Shown here: positions 1 through 11,900 of the stretch, in pieces | Position numbering within the stretch: the stretch's first letter is position 1 | Layout of the letters: every line of letters starts with the position of its first letter | Source of the DNA: Paragordius varius | Lineage: Eukaryota > Nematomorpha | Direction: 5' to 3' | Assembly: GCA_964247055.1 (NCBI GenBank) | Contig: OZ176051.1 | Span: 14,384,001 to 14,448,000, forward strand | Length of the DNA stretch: 64,000 nt | Position numbers and translations under genes: made by a program | The notes under the pieces: model-generated | The model's database searches: none | What the model saw: only the letters and a program-made list of their open reading frames with translations | What the model was told of the DNA's origin: nothing

Positions 1-59
1 ACATACAATGTTCAACTAAACAATCGTAGAAAAATTTAATAAAAAAAATAAATTTGTTC

Positions 60-500
60 CTCAAAGCGAACCCATTATATTACACATAAATAAGGATGTT
101 ACTCCAAAAATATATCTAGCCAGAAGAGTATCTCTACCCCTCAAATACAGTAAAAGTTGTCGAGGCATGAACAACTAGATTTTATAAAGGCGATTCAGTT
201 GAAACAGTAGAATAGGCTGCTTCAGTTGGTAAATGTTAGTGGCGGTTAAAGAATCAATTCATTTATATCTAAAGAAGTTACTCAGTGCTAGTAATCGATT
301 AATATTTTCTAAGAATAGCGGTAGAAAGTTTTACTATCATAGATATTTGGAATGCTTCTATGCAACTTGTTATCTACTTAAGAGTTACTTAAGATATCAT
401 TTAGGATTTTACCGTTATAATTGTTTGAGTTTCAGATAAGTAGATAATTAATGGCCTAATGTGTGCAGTGTACCTTGATGACATAATTATTTCGGGTAAA
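60..500 (+). mobile_element. Ty3/gypsy-like pol fossil fragment
   Basis: Scattered reverse-transcriptase-like peptides are readable on the plus strand: a leader similar to the PKIYLARR-type segment before the RT domain, and a YLDDII box near 470-490, the polymerase active-site motif of Ty3/gypsy RTs. It is an old broken fragment with several breaks. A LINE fragment in the opposite orientation begins immediately to its right, so it may have been cut by that insertion. Confidence 0.5.
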
Positions 501-524
501 AATATAATAATAATAATAAAAAAA

Positions 525-1705
525 AAATTACATTATATGATATCACTCTTTCGAGCCGTCGTATCCGTAAACTATTTCGCCATAAACCCTGTATGTGGCG
601 TCCTCGCGTTTAAGGTTCAGTTTTGGCATGTCCCTCTTAACTGTATCTATCCATCGCCTTTTAGGGCGCCCTTTTCCCCTCTTGCCTTTCACAATATAAT
701 CATCCGTCTTTTTACCAATGTAATTATTATCTCTTTTTTCAACATGTCAATCAGCTTAAACAATTTACCATCATCTTTTGGGTTACCGGTTTGATTTCCG
801 TACTTCCTGTTATGTAAACATCCCTCACCTTGTCATTCCTCGTTACACAGCACATCAATCTAAGCATTCTCATTTCAGTAACCTCAAAGTGCCTCTCTTC
901 TGATTTCTTTATTGCCCATATCTGTGAGTGTACATCATTGTTGGCTGTAAACAGCACTGTAAATCTTACCCTTTACTTTTAGGTCGATATTTTTATCGCA
1001 CAAAACATTTGAGATGTTTTTATAATTTGTCCCACTATTACGAATTCTTAGATTAATATCATGCGGTAAAAAGAACCATCTGCTGATAAACTCGCTCCTA
1101 AATATTTGCATTCCTCCTGACCTTTTAACACCCACCCTTCTTTTAATTCTATTTTTCATTATTTCCCACCGAAATTTATAAGTTCCGTTTTCTTTTTATT
1201 AACCTTTAAACCCCATCGTCATAACACATCCATCCATTTACCCACCAATTCTTTCAATTCATGCAACTCGTCGGACAGCACTATAAGGTCGTCTGCATAA
1301 AGAAAATACCAGCCACCATGTTGCCCTACTTCTTTTGGAATTTCGTCCATGTATATTATAAATAGTAACGGGCTGATTGCTGACATCTGATAGACCCCTT
1401 GGTTTATTTCAATAGGATCTGATACTCCCTGGTGTGTTTTAATTTTGGTTTGGTGTGAATCGTACATGCTTTTTAGAATCTTTATATAACTTTCAGGAAC
1501 GTTTTTTCGTCTTAAGCTCCACTATATGGTACTCCGTTGTATTCTGTCAAACGCCTTTTCAGTATCAATTAAATACCATGCAACTCCTTTTTCATTTCTA
1601 TATGCTTCTCGATTGGCCTTCTTACTGGGTGAATCGGATCAATGGTGGACTTTCCTGGAATAAAACCAAATTGATTACCTCAATTACTTAATTGGCAAAT
1701 CTTGG
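525..1705 (-). mobile_element. RTE-like LINE, 5'-truncated fragment
   Basis: On the minus strand the second half of a non-LTR reverse transcriptase is readable in several frames: a QFGFIPGKST-like block, an LEKAFDR-type block, GVYQ...SPLLF, and the catalytic YADD within WYFLYADDLIVLS. A C-terminal basic tail (GKGRPKRRWIDTVKRD) ends near 545. The order and motifs match the RTE-like family of the fuller copy at 43.8-46.7 kb, but the sequence is clearly diverged from it. Frames change several times, so it is dead. A (TAA)n/A-rich tract at about 508-530 marks its 3' end. Confidence 0.75.
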
Positions 1706-2317
1706 ACACACTACTATGGCGACCCCACTGTAACCATCCGTAGAATCTAAATAAAACATTTTATAATTACCCTCTATCGTCTTAGCATTCCCCCATTAGG
1801 CCGGAGTAAAGCAAGAACAATCGCACTTTGCTATGTTAAAAGTATCACAATAGTTTACACAGGTTCTTACACACTGCAAAACTAATTTGGAATAAAATTA
1901 TTTGTAATCTGAGACTGTTATAACTATTAGACATTATTTCAAAAAACATAAAGCGATTTTTGTTGCGGTTTATAGATATTATAATCATAAAATATGTTAG
2001 ATCATATCTATTTCATTGGATGTTTTATAAATTAAAAAATAAAAAATGGAGTTCTTGCGCTATTTGGTAAGATATATGATAGTAAATGTTTGACATCTTA
2101 GGTGATATATTTTCGGTAGGGAGACTAATTCCAATATATTCCAAATATTAAGAATAGAGTTTTTATAAATACTCCAATCAATATTTAGCAAATAAACAGG
2201 AAATCAATTATAAGGGGATCCTAATGAAGGAGCTAATATGTGAATAAATGTAATAAATCAACGAATAATGGGTAATTTGCCAAAAAAGAAGTACAATTAT
2301 ATATTTGATAACATCTT
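1706..2317. other. AT-rich stretch, nothing recognised
   Basis: No coding signal, repeat copy or structured RNA was recognised between the LINE fragment and the first LTR. Confidence 0.5.
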
Positions 2318-2569
2318 TGATTAGTAGATATTACAATATTGTATCATTGTATTTTTATCTTACATCATATTATTATATTAATCGCGTTTGGCGTTTATTC
2401 GTGCGTCATTATTCGTGGAATACTCATATATAATCGTAGAATAAAAGACATATTCTTACAATTGTGAAGGACATGCATGTTAAAAGTATCATTAATAAAA
2501 AAGTATAAATATCACGAAATTTTTAATAAATTATCATTGTTTTGTATTTTCACCAATTTACATCTTATT
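2318..2569 (+). repeat. LTR of copy A (left)
   Basis: The segment matches 5739-5980 with scattered differences, including the shared blocks at 2376-2400 (AATCGCGTTTGGCGTTTAT) and 2505-2570. It begins with TG, and the primer-site-like TGGCGAC follows directly. Confidence 0.8.
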
Positions 2570-5500
2570 TGGCGACAATGGAAAAATTTTTAATCGAATG
2601 ATACGATGACACTTATGATTTTGCCACCTATATCAGATATGTCAAAAGGTTTATGATCTCCAAAAATGTTGATATAAATGATGATAATATCAAAGTACTG
2701 TTTTTGGCTGGAGGTGGTCTTAAAACAATTATTAAGATCGAAACAATGATATTTTATAAATCTATTAATGATGCGCCTTAGTCCTTAATTCATGACTTTC
2801 TTAAACCTTACTCACCTGCCAAGTCTGTCCTCGCTGCAGGTTTGAGTTTGATCGTTTGCGGAGAAATGATAGAGAAACATTCACGGAATTTTTGCAAAGA
2901 GTCAAGAGTGTAGCGGAAAAGGCTGAATTTCAAACAGAGGTGGAGGAGAGAATTAAAGATAGTTTTGTGGCTGGATTAAACTTGCTGCAATCATTGGAAG
3001 TGGATCTTTCACGATTCCCGATGCGAAGTGTGATGAGAAGGCGGTGTCATTAACCACCATTGTCGACATGGCCTTGGCTTAGGAACTTGCAAGGGCCGAT
3101 ATTGCCTCCCATGTGTCGTCAAGCAGTATCCTCAAAATTCAAAAGAATCGGTCGAATGATAATAATAATAATAATTATAAGAGTTATATATGGAATATAA
3201 AAAAAATGATGATGGCAATAATAATAAATGGAAGCGGAGATGTGGGAAATGTGGTAAATCGCATATACCAAAACAATGTCCCGCCGGAAAAATGTGCCAC
3301 ATAATAAAAAAAATCATTTTCAGGCAATGTGTCGCCACAAAAAACAATATAGTGATAATACAAACGCTAATTATAATAAATGGGGCACACAAGCGAACTT
3401 TTGCGCTACGATTAATGGCCAAGCTGTCAGTATGGTTTTTGATACTGGAGCTGCTGCTTCTCTGATTAATAAAAATGTCTGGAATACGTAAGAGCACCGT
3501 TACTAAAAAGTGCTCCTAGATTAACTTCCTACGGAAACAACCCAATCAAACTCTTGGGAAAAACGGTTGTCAATGTAACAATAGGAACTATTACGAAGAA
3601 ATTAGAATGTTTTGTGACGCCTTGGATCATTGGTTGTGGCATGACCTTACCGGAAAACGTGAAAGTTAATCAAATAACATATAATAATAATAAGGAGCAT
3701 GATGATGTATTCAAGCGATTTCCAAAACCCTTTAACGAGAAATTGGGTTGTTACAACGGTGATCCTGTCAAATTGTATGTCCGATCAGATGCAATACCAA
3801 AAGTCTGCGCTGCACGGCGAATTCCATTGGCACTACAGAGTAAAGTAGAGATGGAAATGCAGAGACTGATGGACCTGGGAATAGTGAGTTTCGTTGATCC
3901 TACACAACACTATGTGGAATGGGCGACTCCTACGGTTAACGTCGTAAAAACTAATGGGGAAATTGGGGTGTGCGCTGATTTCCGGGTATCTATCAATTCT
4001 TTGATGAAGAACATATCTTAGATTATCCCGACATTTGACACGATCGCGTTTAAATGTGCGGGATCCACATGGTTCTCGTCCATTGATTTAAAAGACGCAT
4101 ACCTTCAAATTCCGGTGGATGTGGAAAGTAAAAAAATTTTTTACTACCCCGATGGGATATTTCCAATTTAATCGCCTACCATTTGGATTGAAGGTTTCTT
4201 CCATGCTTTTCCAGAGAATAATAGATGAGGCACTCAAAGATTGCAGGGGCACAATGGCTTATCTCGACGATGTTTTGATTGTTGGTAAAACGAAAGATGA
4301 ACATGATAAAAATCTTAGCGAGACTCTAACAAGGTTACAAAAATGCGGGTTTACGTTAAAAAAGGATAATTAAAACTGTATCAGAAGAATATTAAATTTT
4401 TGGGTTTTGAGTTATCAAAACAGGGAATTCGCCCTGTACAAGATAAAATCGACGCCATTACTAAATGTGCAACACCTACCAAAAAACTGAGTTAAGATCA
4501 TTTTTGGGATTGCTCAATTTTTATGAACGTTTTATTCCTGGCTTACATGTCAAAGGTAGTAATCTACATGCACTAACAGGATCCAAAATGGAGATGGTCA
4601 CAAGAACATCAAAATTAATTTAAGCAAGCAAAAAACTTAATATTAAGAGAATCTCTACTTGCCACTTATAACATAAATTATAAAACAATAATACATGTGG
4701 ATGCATCTACAAAAGGCTTTGGAGCTGTACTTCCTCAAATGGAGAATAAGAGAATGGTACCAATTGCATTCGCGACAAGAAAATGCCAGAATGCAGAGAA
4801 AAATTATTCTGTGATTGAATTGGAAACAAAGGCTTTGCTATTTGGTTTAGAAAAATTCCATTATTATATATATGGACAGAAATGTGAGGTCTGGTCAGAT
4901 CATAAGCCGTTAGTTCATTTATTCGGAAACAATCGGAAGTTAAGTGATATTAAAAACTGTAAATTGTTAAGATGGATCTACAAGGCCGCCGCGTATGATT
5001 TTGATATGAAATATATTGCGGGATCGACAAACATGGCCGATGTGTTTTCAAGACTTTTCGAAAAGAGTCAGACACCCTTAGCCAATGATGTGAATATGTG
5101 GCCGAAAAAATTCGACAATCGCATTCGTGGATTTAAATTTAAATAAAAGGCAAATAAAAAAGATTGTTTGGAGGATAAACTGTTAAAACGACTACGTATG
5201 TCAATTAATAATACTGTTTGGTCAACACCGGAATTATCCGCATTCAAAGCCGTTAGAAATGATCTCAAACAAGCCGGTGGTTTCGTATATGTTGGTGATC
5301 GGTTGGTTACCCCAACAGCTGCGTGATGTTGGCCCGGAATTGATAAGGACATTGAAAAGTTAATACACGACTGTCAGTGTTGTCTGAGGAACAGGGCCAA
5401 CGCTTCTGAGAATCCGGTATATAAGAAGAACATCAACACACCGTTGAATTGATTGCAAGATAAAGAAACGCCTAAAGAAAGTACACCAACGAGACCCTTA

Positions 5501-5738
5501 GGAGAATTTACACCTTATCAGTCAATATTTATAAAGAACGAGATATCTAGAGGATGGCGACCGGGTACGGTTGAAGTAAGGACGGTGCCGTTATCGTAGG
5601 AAGTAAAGGATGAAGATGGGAAAGAGATGACGAAACATGCCGATCAACTGAGGTCGGATGGTGAGCAGAGTGAGGCCCCCAGGCGTTACCCAGATCGAGT
5701 CCGCAAACCTCCTAAGCGTTTTTTAAAGGATTAGAGAA

Positions 5739-5980
5739 TGATATGTTGTTGATATTACAACATTGCATCATTGTATTTTTATCTTGCATCATATTATTAT
5801 ATTAATCGCGTTTGGCGTTTATGTTCGTGCATCATTATTCGTGGAATTCTCATTAGAATAAAAGAAATATTCTTACAATTGTGACGCACATGCATGTTAA
5901 AATTATCATTAATTAAAAAGTATAAATATCACGAAATTTTTAATAAATTATCATATTTGTATTTTCACCAATATACATCT
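5739..5980 (+). repeat. LTR of copy A (right)
   Basis: Direct repeat of the left LTR, starting TGATATG. A third LTR of the same family lies at 8608-8846 in the opposite orientation. Confidence 0.8.
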
Positions 5981-5988
5981 TATTTTCG

Positions 5989-6048
5989 GATGGTGAGCAG
6001 AGTGAGGCCCCAGGCGTTACCCAGATCGAGTCCGCAAACCTCCAAAAG
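5989..6048 (+). repeat. Second copy of the 3' internal end of copy A
   Basis: This ~60-base stretch repeats the segment at about 5653-5728 in the same orientation, directly after the right LTR. At its end the sequence switches into the inverted copy B. It therefore marks a rearrangement junction. Confidence 0.75.
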
Positions 6049-8846
6049 ATTTTTTAAATTAAATCCATGAATGCGATTTGTCGGATTTTTTCGGCCACAT
6101 ATTCACATCATTGGCTAAGAGTGTCTGACTCTTTTCGAAAAGTCTTGAAAACACATCGGCCATGTTTGTCGATCCCGCAATATATTTCATATCAAAATCA
6201 TACGCGGCGGCCTTGTAGATCCATCTTAATTAATATCACTTAACTTCCGATTGTTTCCGAATAAATGAACTAACGGCTTATGATCTGACCAGACCTCACA
6301 TTTCTGTCCATATATATAATAATGGAATTTTTCTAAACCAAATAGCAAAGCCTTTGTTTCCAATTCAATCACAGAATAATTTTTCTCTGCATTCTGGCAT
6401 TTTCTTGTCGCGAATGCAATTGGTACCATTCTCTTATTCTCCATTTGAGGAAGTACAGCTCCAAAGCCTTTTGTAGATGCATCCACATGTATTATTGTTT
6501 TATAATTTATGTTATAAGTGGCAAGTAGAGATTCTCTTAATATTAAGTTTTTTGCTTGCTTAAATTAATTTTGATGTTCTTGTGACCATCTCCATTTTGG
6601 ATCCTGTTAGTGCATGTAGATTACTACCTTTGACATGTAAGCCAGGAATAAAACGTTCATAAAAATTGAGCAATCCCAAAAATGATCTTAACTCAGTTTT
6701 TTGGTAGGTGTTGCACATTTAGTAATGGCGTCGATTTTATCTTGTACAGGGCGAATTCCCTGTTTTGATAACTCAAAACCCAAAAATTTAATATTCTTCT
6801 GATACAGTTTTAATTATCCTTTTTTAACGTAAACCCGCATTTTTGTAACCTTGTTAGAGTCTCGCTAAGATTTTTATCATGTTCATCTTTCGTTTTACCA
6901 ACAATCAAAACATCGTCGAGATAAGCCATTGTGCCCCTGCAATCTTTGAGTGCCTCATCTATTATTCTCTGGAAAAGCATGGAAGAAACCTTCAATCCAA
7001 ATGGTAGGCGATTAAATTGGAAATATCCCATCGGGGTAGTAAAAAATTTTTTTACTTTCCACATCCACCGGAATTTGAAGGTATGCGTCTTTTAAATCAA
7101 TGGACGAGAACCATGTGGATCCCGCACATTTAAACGCGATCGTGTCAAATGTCGGGATAATCTAAGATATGTTCTTCATCAAAGAATTGATAGATACCCG
7201 GAAATCAGCGCACACCCCAATTTCCCCATTAGTTTTTACGACGTTAACCGTAGGAGTCGCCCATTCCACATAGTGTTGTGTAGGATCAACGAAACTCACT
7301 ATTCCCAGGTCCATCAGTCTCTGCATTTCCATCTCTACTTTACTCTGTAGTGCCAATGGAATTCGCCGTGCAGCGCAGACTTTTGGTATTGCATCTGATC
7401 GGACATACAATTTGACAGGATCACCGTTGTAACAACCCAATTTCTCGTTAAAGGGTTTTGGAAATCGCTTGAATACATCATCATGCTCCTTATTATTATT
7501 ATATGTTATTTGATTAACTTTCACGTTTTCCGGTAAGGTCATGCCACAACCAATGATCCAAGGCGTCACAAAACATTCTAATTTCTTCGTAATAGTTCCT
7601 ATTGTTACATTGACAACCGTTTTTCCCAAGAGTTTGATTGGGTTGTTTCCGTAGGAAGTTAATCTAGGAGCACTTTTTAGTAACGGTGCTCTTACGTATT
7701 CCAGACATTTTTATTAATCAGAGAAGCAGCAGCTCCAGTATCAAAAACCATACTGACAGCTTGGCCATTAATCGTAGCGCAAAAGTTCGCTTGTGTGCCC
7801 CATTTATTATAATTAGCGTTTGTATTATCACTATATTGTTTTTTGTGGCGACACATTGCCTGAAAATGATTTTTTTTATTATGTGGCACATTTTTCCGGC
7901 GGGACATTGTTTTGGTATATGCGATTTACCACATTTCCCACATCTCCGCTTCCATTTATTATTATTGCCATCATCATTTTTTTTATATTCCATATATAAC
8001 TCTTATAATTATTATTATTATTATCATTCGACCGATTCTTTTGAATTTTGAGGATACTGCTTGACGACACATGGGAGGCAATATCGGCCCTTGCAAGTTC
8101 CTAAGCCAAGGCCATGTCGACAATGGTGGTTAATGACACCGCCTTCTCATCACACTTCGCATCGGGAATCGTGAAAGATCCACTTCCAATGATTGCAAGT
8201 TAATTCAGCCACAAAACTGTCTTTAATTCTCTCCTCCACCTCTGTTTGAAATTCAGCCTTTTCCGCCACACTCTTGACTCTTTGCAAAAATTCCGTGAAT
8301 GTTTCTCTATCATTTCTCCGCAAACGATCAAACTCAAACCTGCAGCGAAGACAGACTTGGCAGGTGAGTAAGGTTTAAGAAAGTCATGAATTAAGGACCA
8401 AGGCGCATCATTAATAGATTTATAAAATATCATTGTTTCGATCTTATTAATTGTTTTAAGACCAGCTCCAGCCAAAAACAGTAGCTTGATATTATCATCA
8501 TTAGTATCAATTTGTGATCATAACCCTTTTGACAATCTGATGTAGGTGGAATCAAAAGTGTCATCGTATCCTTCAATTGAAATTTTATCCCCCATGGTCC
8601 CCAGATATAGAATATATCGTCAAATTAAAATAATGTCAATTTATTAAAATTGTTGTGATATTTATACTTTTTATTAGTTATAATTTAAACATGAATGCGT
8701 CGCAAGAATACTTTTATAGTACGAATATTTAAAGAATTCCACGAATAATGACGCACGAACATAAACGCCAAACGCGATTATAATAATAATATGATGTAAT
8801 ATAAAAAGACAATCATGCAATGTTGTGTCATATCAACTACATATCA
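6049..8846 (-). mobile_element. Ty3/gypsy-like fossil, inverted copy B
   Basis: On the minus strand this repeats the gag-protease-RT-RNase H part of copy A almost base for base. Paired positions add up to 11183 over most of the arm, and peptides from the protease, RT and RNase H parts are identical between arms. It ends at a family LTR on the right (8608-8846). The copy is broken, as copy A is. The near-identity of the arms means the inverted arrangement is young, or is kept alike by conversion, or is an assembly product. Confidence 0.85.
8608..8846 (-). repeat. LTR of copy B (inverted relative to copy A LTRs)
   Basis: The reverse complement aligns to the LTRs at 2318 and 5739, for example through the AATCGCGTTTGGCGTTTAT block, with more divergence than those two show from each other. 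Confidence 0.75.
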
Positions 8847-8927
8847 AATATAAATTATTAAATAGCTAAAATGTTACAGTGTTCTTCTCACAAATGAATG
8901 TAATTTCAAATGATAAATTACACTCAC

Positions 8928-11900
8928 ATTTTGCATATCGATAGGAGCTCCGGCTTCCAAAAATTTGCCAAATTGACATCTTTTTTGCGACAAGCAAGAT
9001 GTAATACTGTGTCACCTGTACTCTATTGGCAGTTAATATATAATTTAACATTATATTATACGAAGTTAATAAAAACTTAAAAATAATATGTTCAAACGCA
9101 ATCTCCAATACTTATTAATTAAGTTTTGGACTATTCAGATATTACTTTTATTAAATTAGGAATCAACATCGTTTAAAAAATTTAGTTTTTCCTTGTAACG
9201 AATTATATGTCGTGAACGTTTTTCATTATGCCTGTAGAGGGTGTTTTATTGTTTAATAAACTCTTGGCCATCCCAAGAAATAGGCTGATCAAATTACTAA
9301 TGATAATGAATTATTAAATTTCTTTAAAAAGAAGCATATTTGTGGATATTAAAAAAATTTAACGAATTTCGAAGCAACACATATTATAAAGTTAAAATTA
9401 TTTCGTTGATACTCAACTTTCTCAACAACTTAAAACGTTTAATTCGCTATTTTTGTCAAAACTAATATTTTAAAAACATTTCACATTATTAATTATTAAT
9501 TATCTTAATGATTATTACATTTTGTTTGTTAACAAATCACATTTGAATATTTATATATTCGCTGATTAAAGTTCTTTAAAAAGTTGTGTTACTATACCAT
9601 ATATAAAATTTTTAACTAATTTAAAACATTAACATCTAAAAATAACAAAGATACTATAGATCAGTGGTACTCACGAAAAAAATTTGACGGGCCAAATAAA
9701 ATATATATTTTTTTCGAGGGCCATGAACCTTATAATGGCAAATATTCCATAGCTATTTAACACATATGCACATATTTATACTCTAAATCAGCACAATGAA
9801 TTTTTTGCGGATCGCATGTAAATCTAGCTAAAAACTGGTTTACCATTTAGTTAAAAAATAAAAATATTTTGATAACAATTTTTATTTCCATATTAGCCAA
9901 AATTTTTTAATAATTTGGTTTCGCCTCATGACAGGCCAATCTTAATACGTCGTCCATATAATCATCGGTTAAGCGGTTTCTTATGTATTCTTGACATATT
10001 TTATTTTTGAATATGACGCCTCACACGTATAAGTTGAGGGAAAAAGAATTAGGATAACTTGAGCACATTTTTTTATATTTTCTTATTTATTTGGCACATC
10101 TTGCCAAAACATATCTTTCTTCTCTACGATTATCTTTGAATATTCAAATTGGAATTTTTAACTACGAATTTTTCAATGAAATGCGCCTAATCAAAACCGA
10201 AATGATCAAGTTTTTTAATATTGAATATATCCATATGCCATGAATTTTCAACGAGTTTTAAGCCTAATATATCTTAATTTTTGAAATCTGAATTATATCT
10301 CATTAAATAAAAATGTTAGATGATCTATTATTAAATTAATCTCCGTGGTAAATTCCATATTTACTTCATGAATCGTTTTAAGTGTAGGCAAATATAGGAG
10401 TGTTTTGTTTATAAAATCTTGTATATATATTTTAGTTTTTCTTCATAAGCAAATATATGATTAGTAAATTGAGTTATTATTTTTCCTACTTGAACTATTA
10501 ATAATACTAAGTTTATAAGTAATGTCGCAAAGGTCTGATAATACTGGCCATTTGTCACTTAATCCTCGTCAAACCTTCTGTTATCTTTTAAAAATAATAG
10601 AATTACATATCTTAAAACAGAAAATCTTTTTAATATGCTAAGGCTTATCCATCTCACAGCGGTTTACAAGAGATCATCAATCTCACTGTAGATATCTTTT
10701 AAAAGGTTTTTGAATTTACGGCGATTAAATTCTCTCCCATGGATGGGGTTAAATATATTCACAACCGTTTTAATTACTGAATTGAGTGATTCAACTTTTA
10801 CACGCGAAACCTAGTTTGATGAAAAAAGCAGTGAAAGGATAAAATTTGTAAATTATATTTGTTTCCAAAAGAGGAATAAATTCTTTGGTTATTCCAATCA
10901 TAGATGGACAGCCATCTGTGCAGATTCCAATTTTTCATAGATATACCAATATTATCGAAAAAAGTGTTAATTATTTCGAGAAAATCACTTCCCTTCGTGG
11001 TATTATTCATTGGTAAAAATTCTAAATATATATCGTTGATTATGTTGTCGTTGCAAAATCTTACGAAGAGCGCACATTGAGGTGTTTTACTAACATCAGT
11101 GCTAAAATTAATAGCATTACTAAAATATTTGCAGTTTTTTAGAGCCAATAATATATTGTTAAAATATATTTAGACATATCTTCAATGCGTCGAGTACATG
11201 TGGCAGAAAGTTAAAGTTTTTTAATTTGCCTCACGATTTGATCTTTATATGTTTATCAAATAAAAAAGTGCAATCATTTATTAGACATTCTTTTAGTTGG
11301 GAATCAGTAAACGGTTTCATATTTTTTCCTAAAATATAACAAATTTCATACGAAGCTTACAACTTTTTCCTGGTAGAAAGCTATGGACATAATAGATTTT
11401 CCTTTCTGGTACAATTCCTTAATCTTTTTATATTTTTAGTTTTTCCTCGTGATTTTCTGGTAATTTATGAGAAGAATGGATTGTAAAATTCTTTCAATAT
11501 TTTTTTATAAATATGTTGTCCTTACATATAAGGCAGATAACAACATTTTTATTTTAAACGACAAAGAATTTTTCTTCTCATTCTTTTTTAAATGGCGATT
11601 TTCATCGGATAATTTACGTTTTTTAGCATTAGATGTCATCCTTTGAATTTATGTTTAAATATTATGTAAATTTTTTAAAATATAGGTAGAATTACGCTAT
11701 AATATAACAAGTTGAAATTTAATTATGTTTATTTGAAAAATATTTAATGGGAAGGAGTTATAAAAAATGAGGCAGGATAGCTATGAAAATAATATGTATA
11801 TGCAAGTTTGGGCGAGAGGCTTGCTCAAATATAAAAAAGTAATGCAATAAAAATTTCAAAATGGAAAAGAAAATAGAATAGAGAAACAGAAACAACGTGT

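Larger units (their letters stand above)
2318..5980 (+). mobile_element. Ty3/gypsy-like LTR retroelement fossil, copy A
   Basis: Two direct ~245-base LTRs enclose an internal region. A tRNA-primer-site-like TGGCGAC follows the left LTR. Parts readable in order are gag with a C-x2-C-x3-H-x4-C knuckle (about 3240-3300), an aspartic protease with a DTGA box (about 3430-3490), reverse transcriptase with YLDD (about 3700-4370), RNase H (about 4690-5060), and pieces of the integrase region with a Chromo-less C-terminal tail rich in R/P/K (to about 5730). The element is broken, with several breaks. Similarity between the two LTRs suggests moderate age. It shares near-identical internal sequence with the inverted copy B at 6049-8846. 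Confidence 0.85.
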
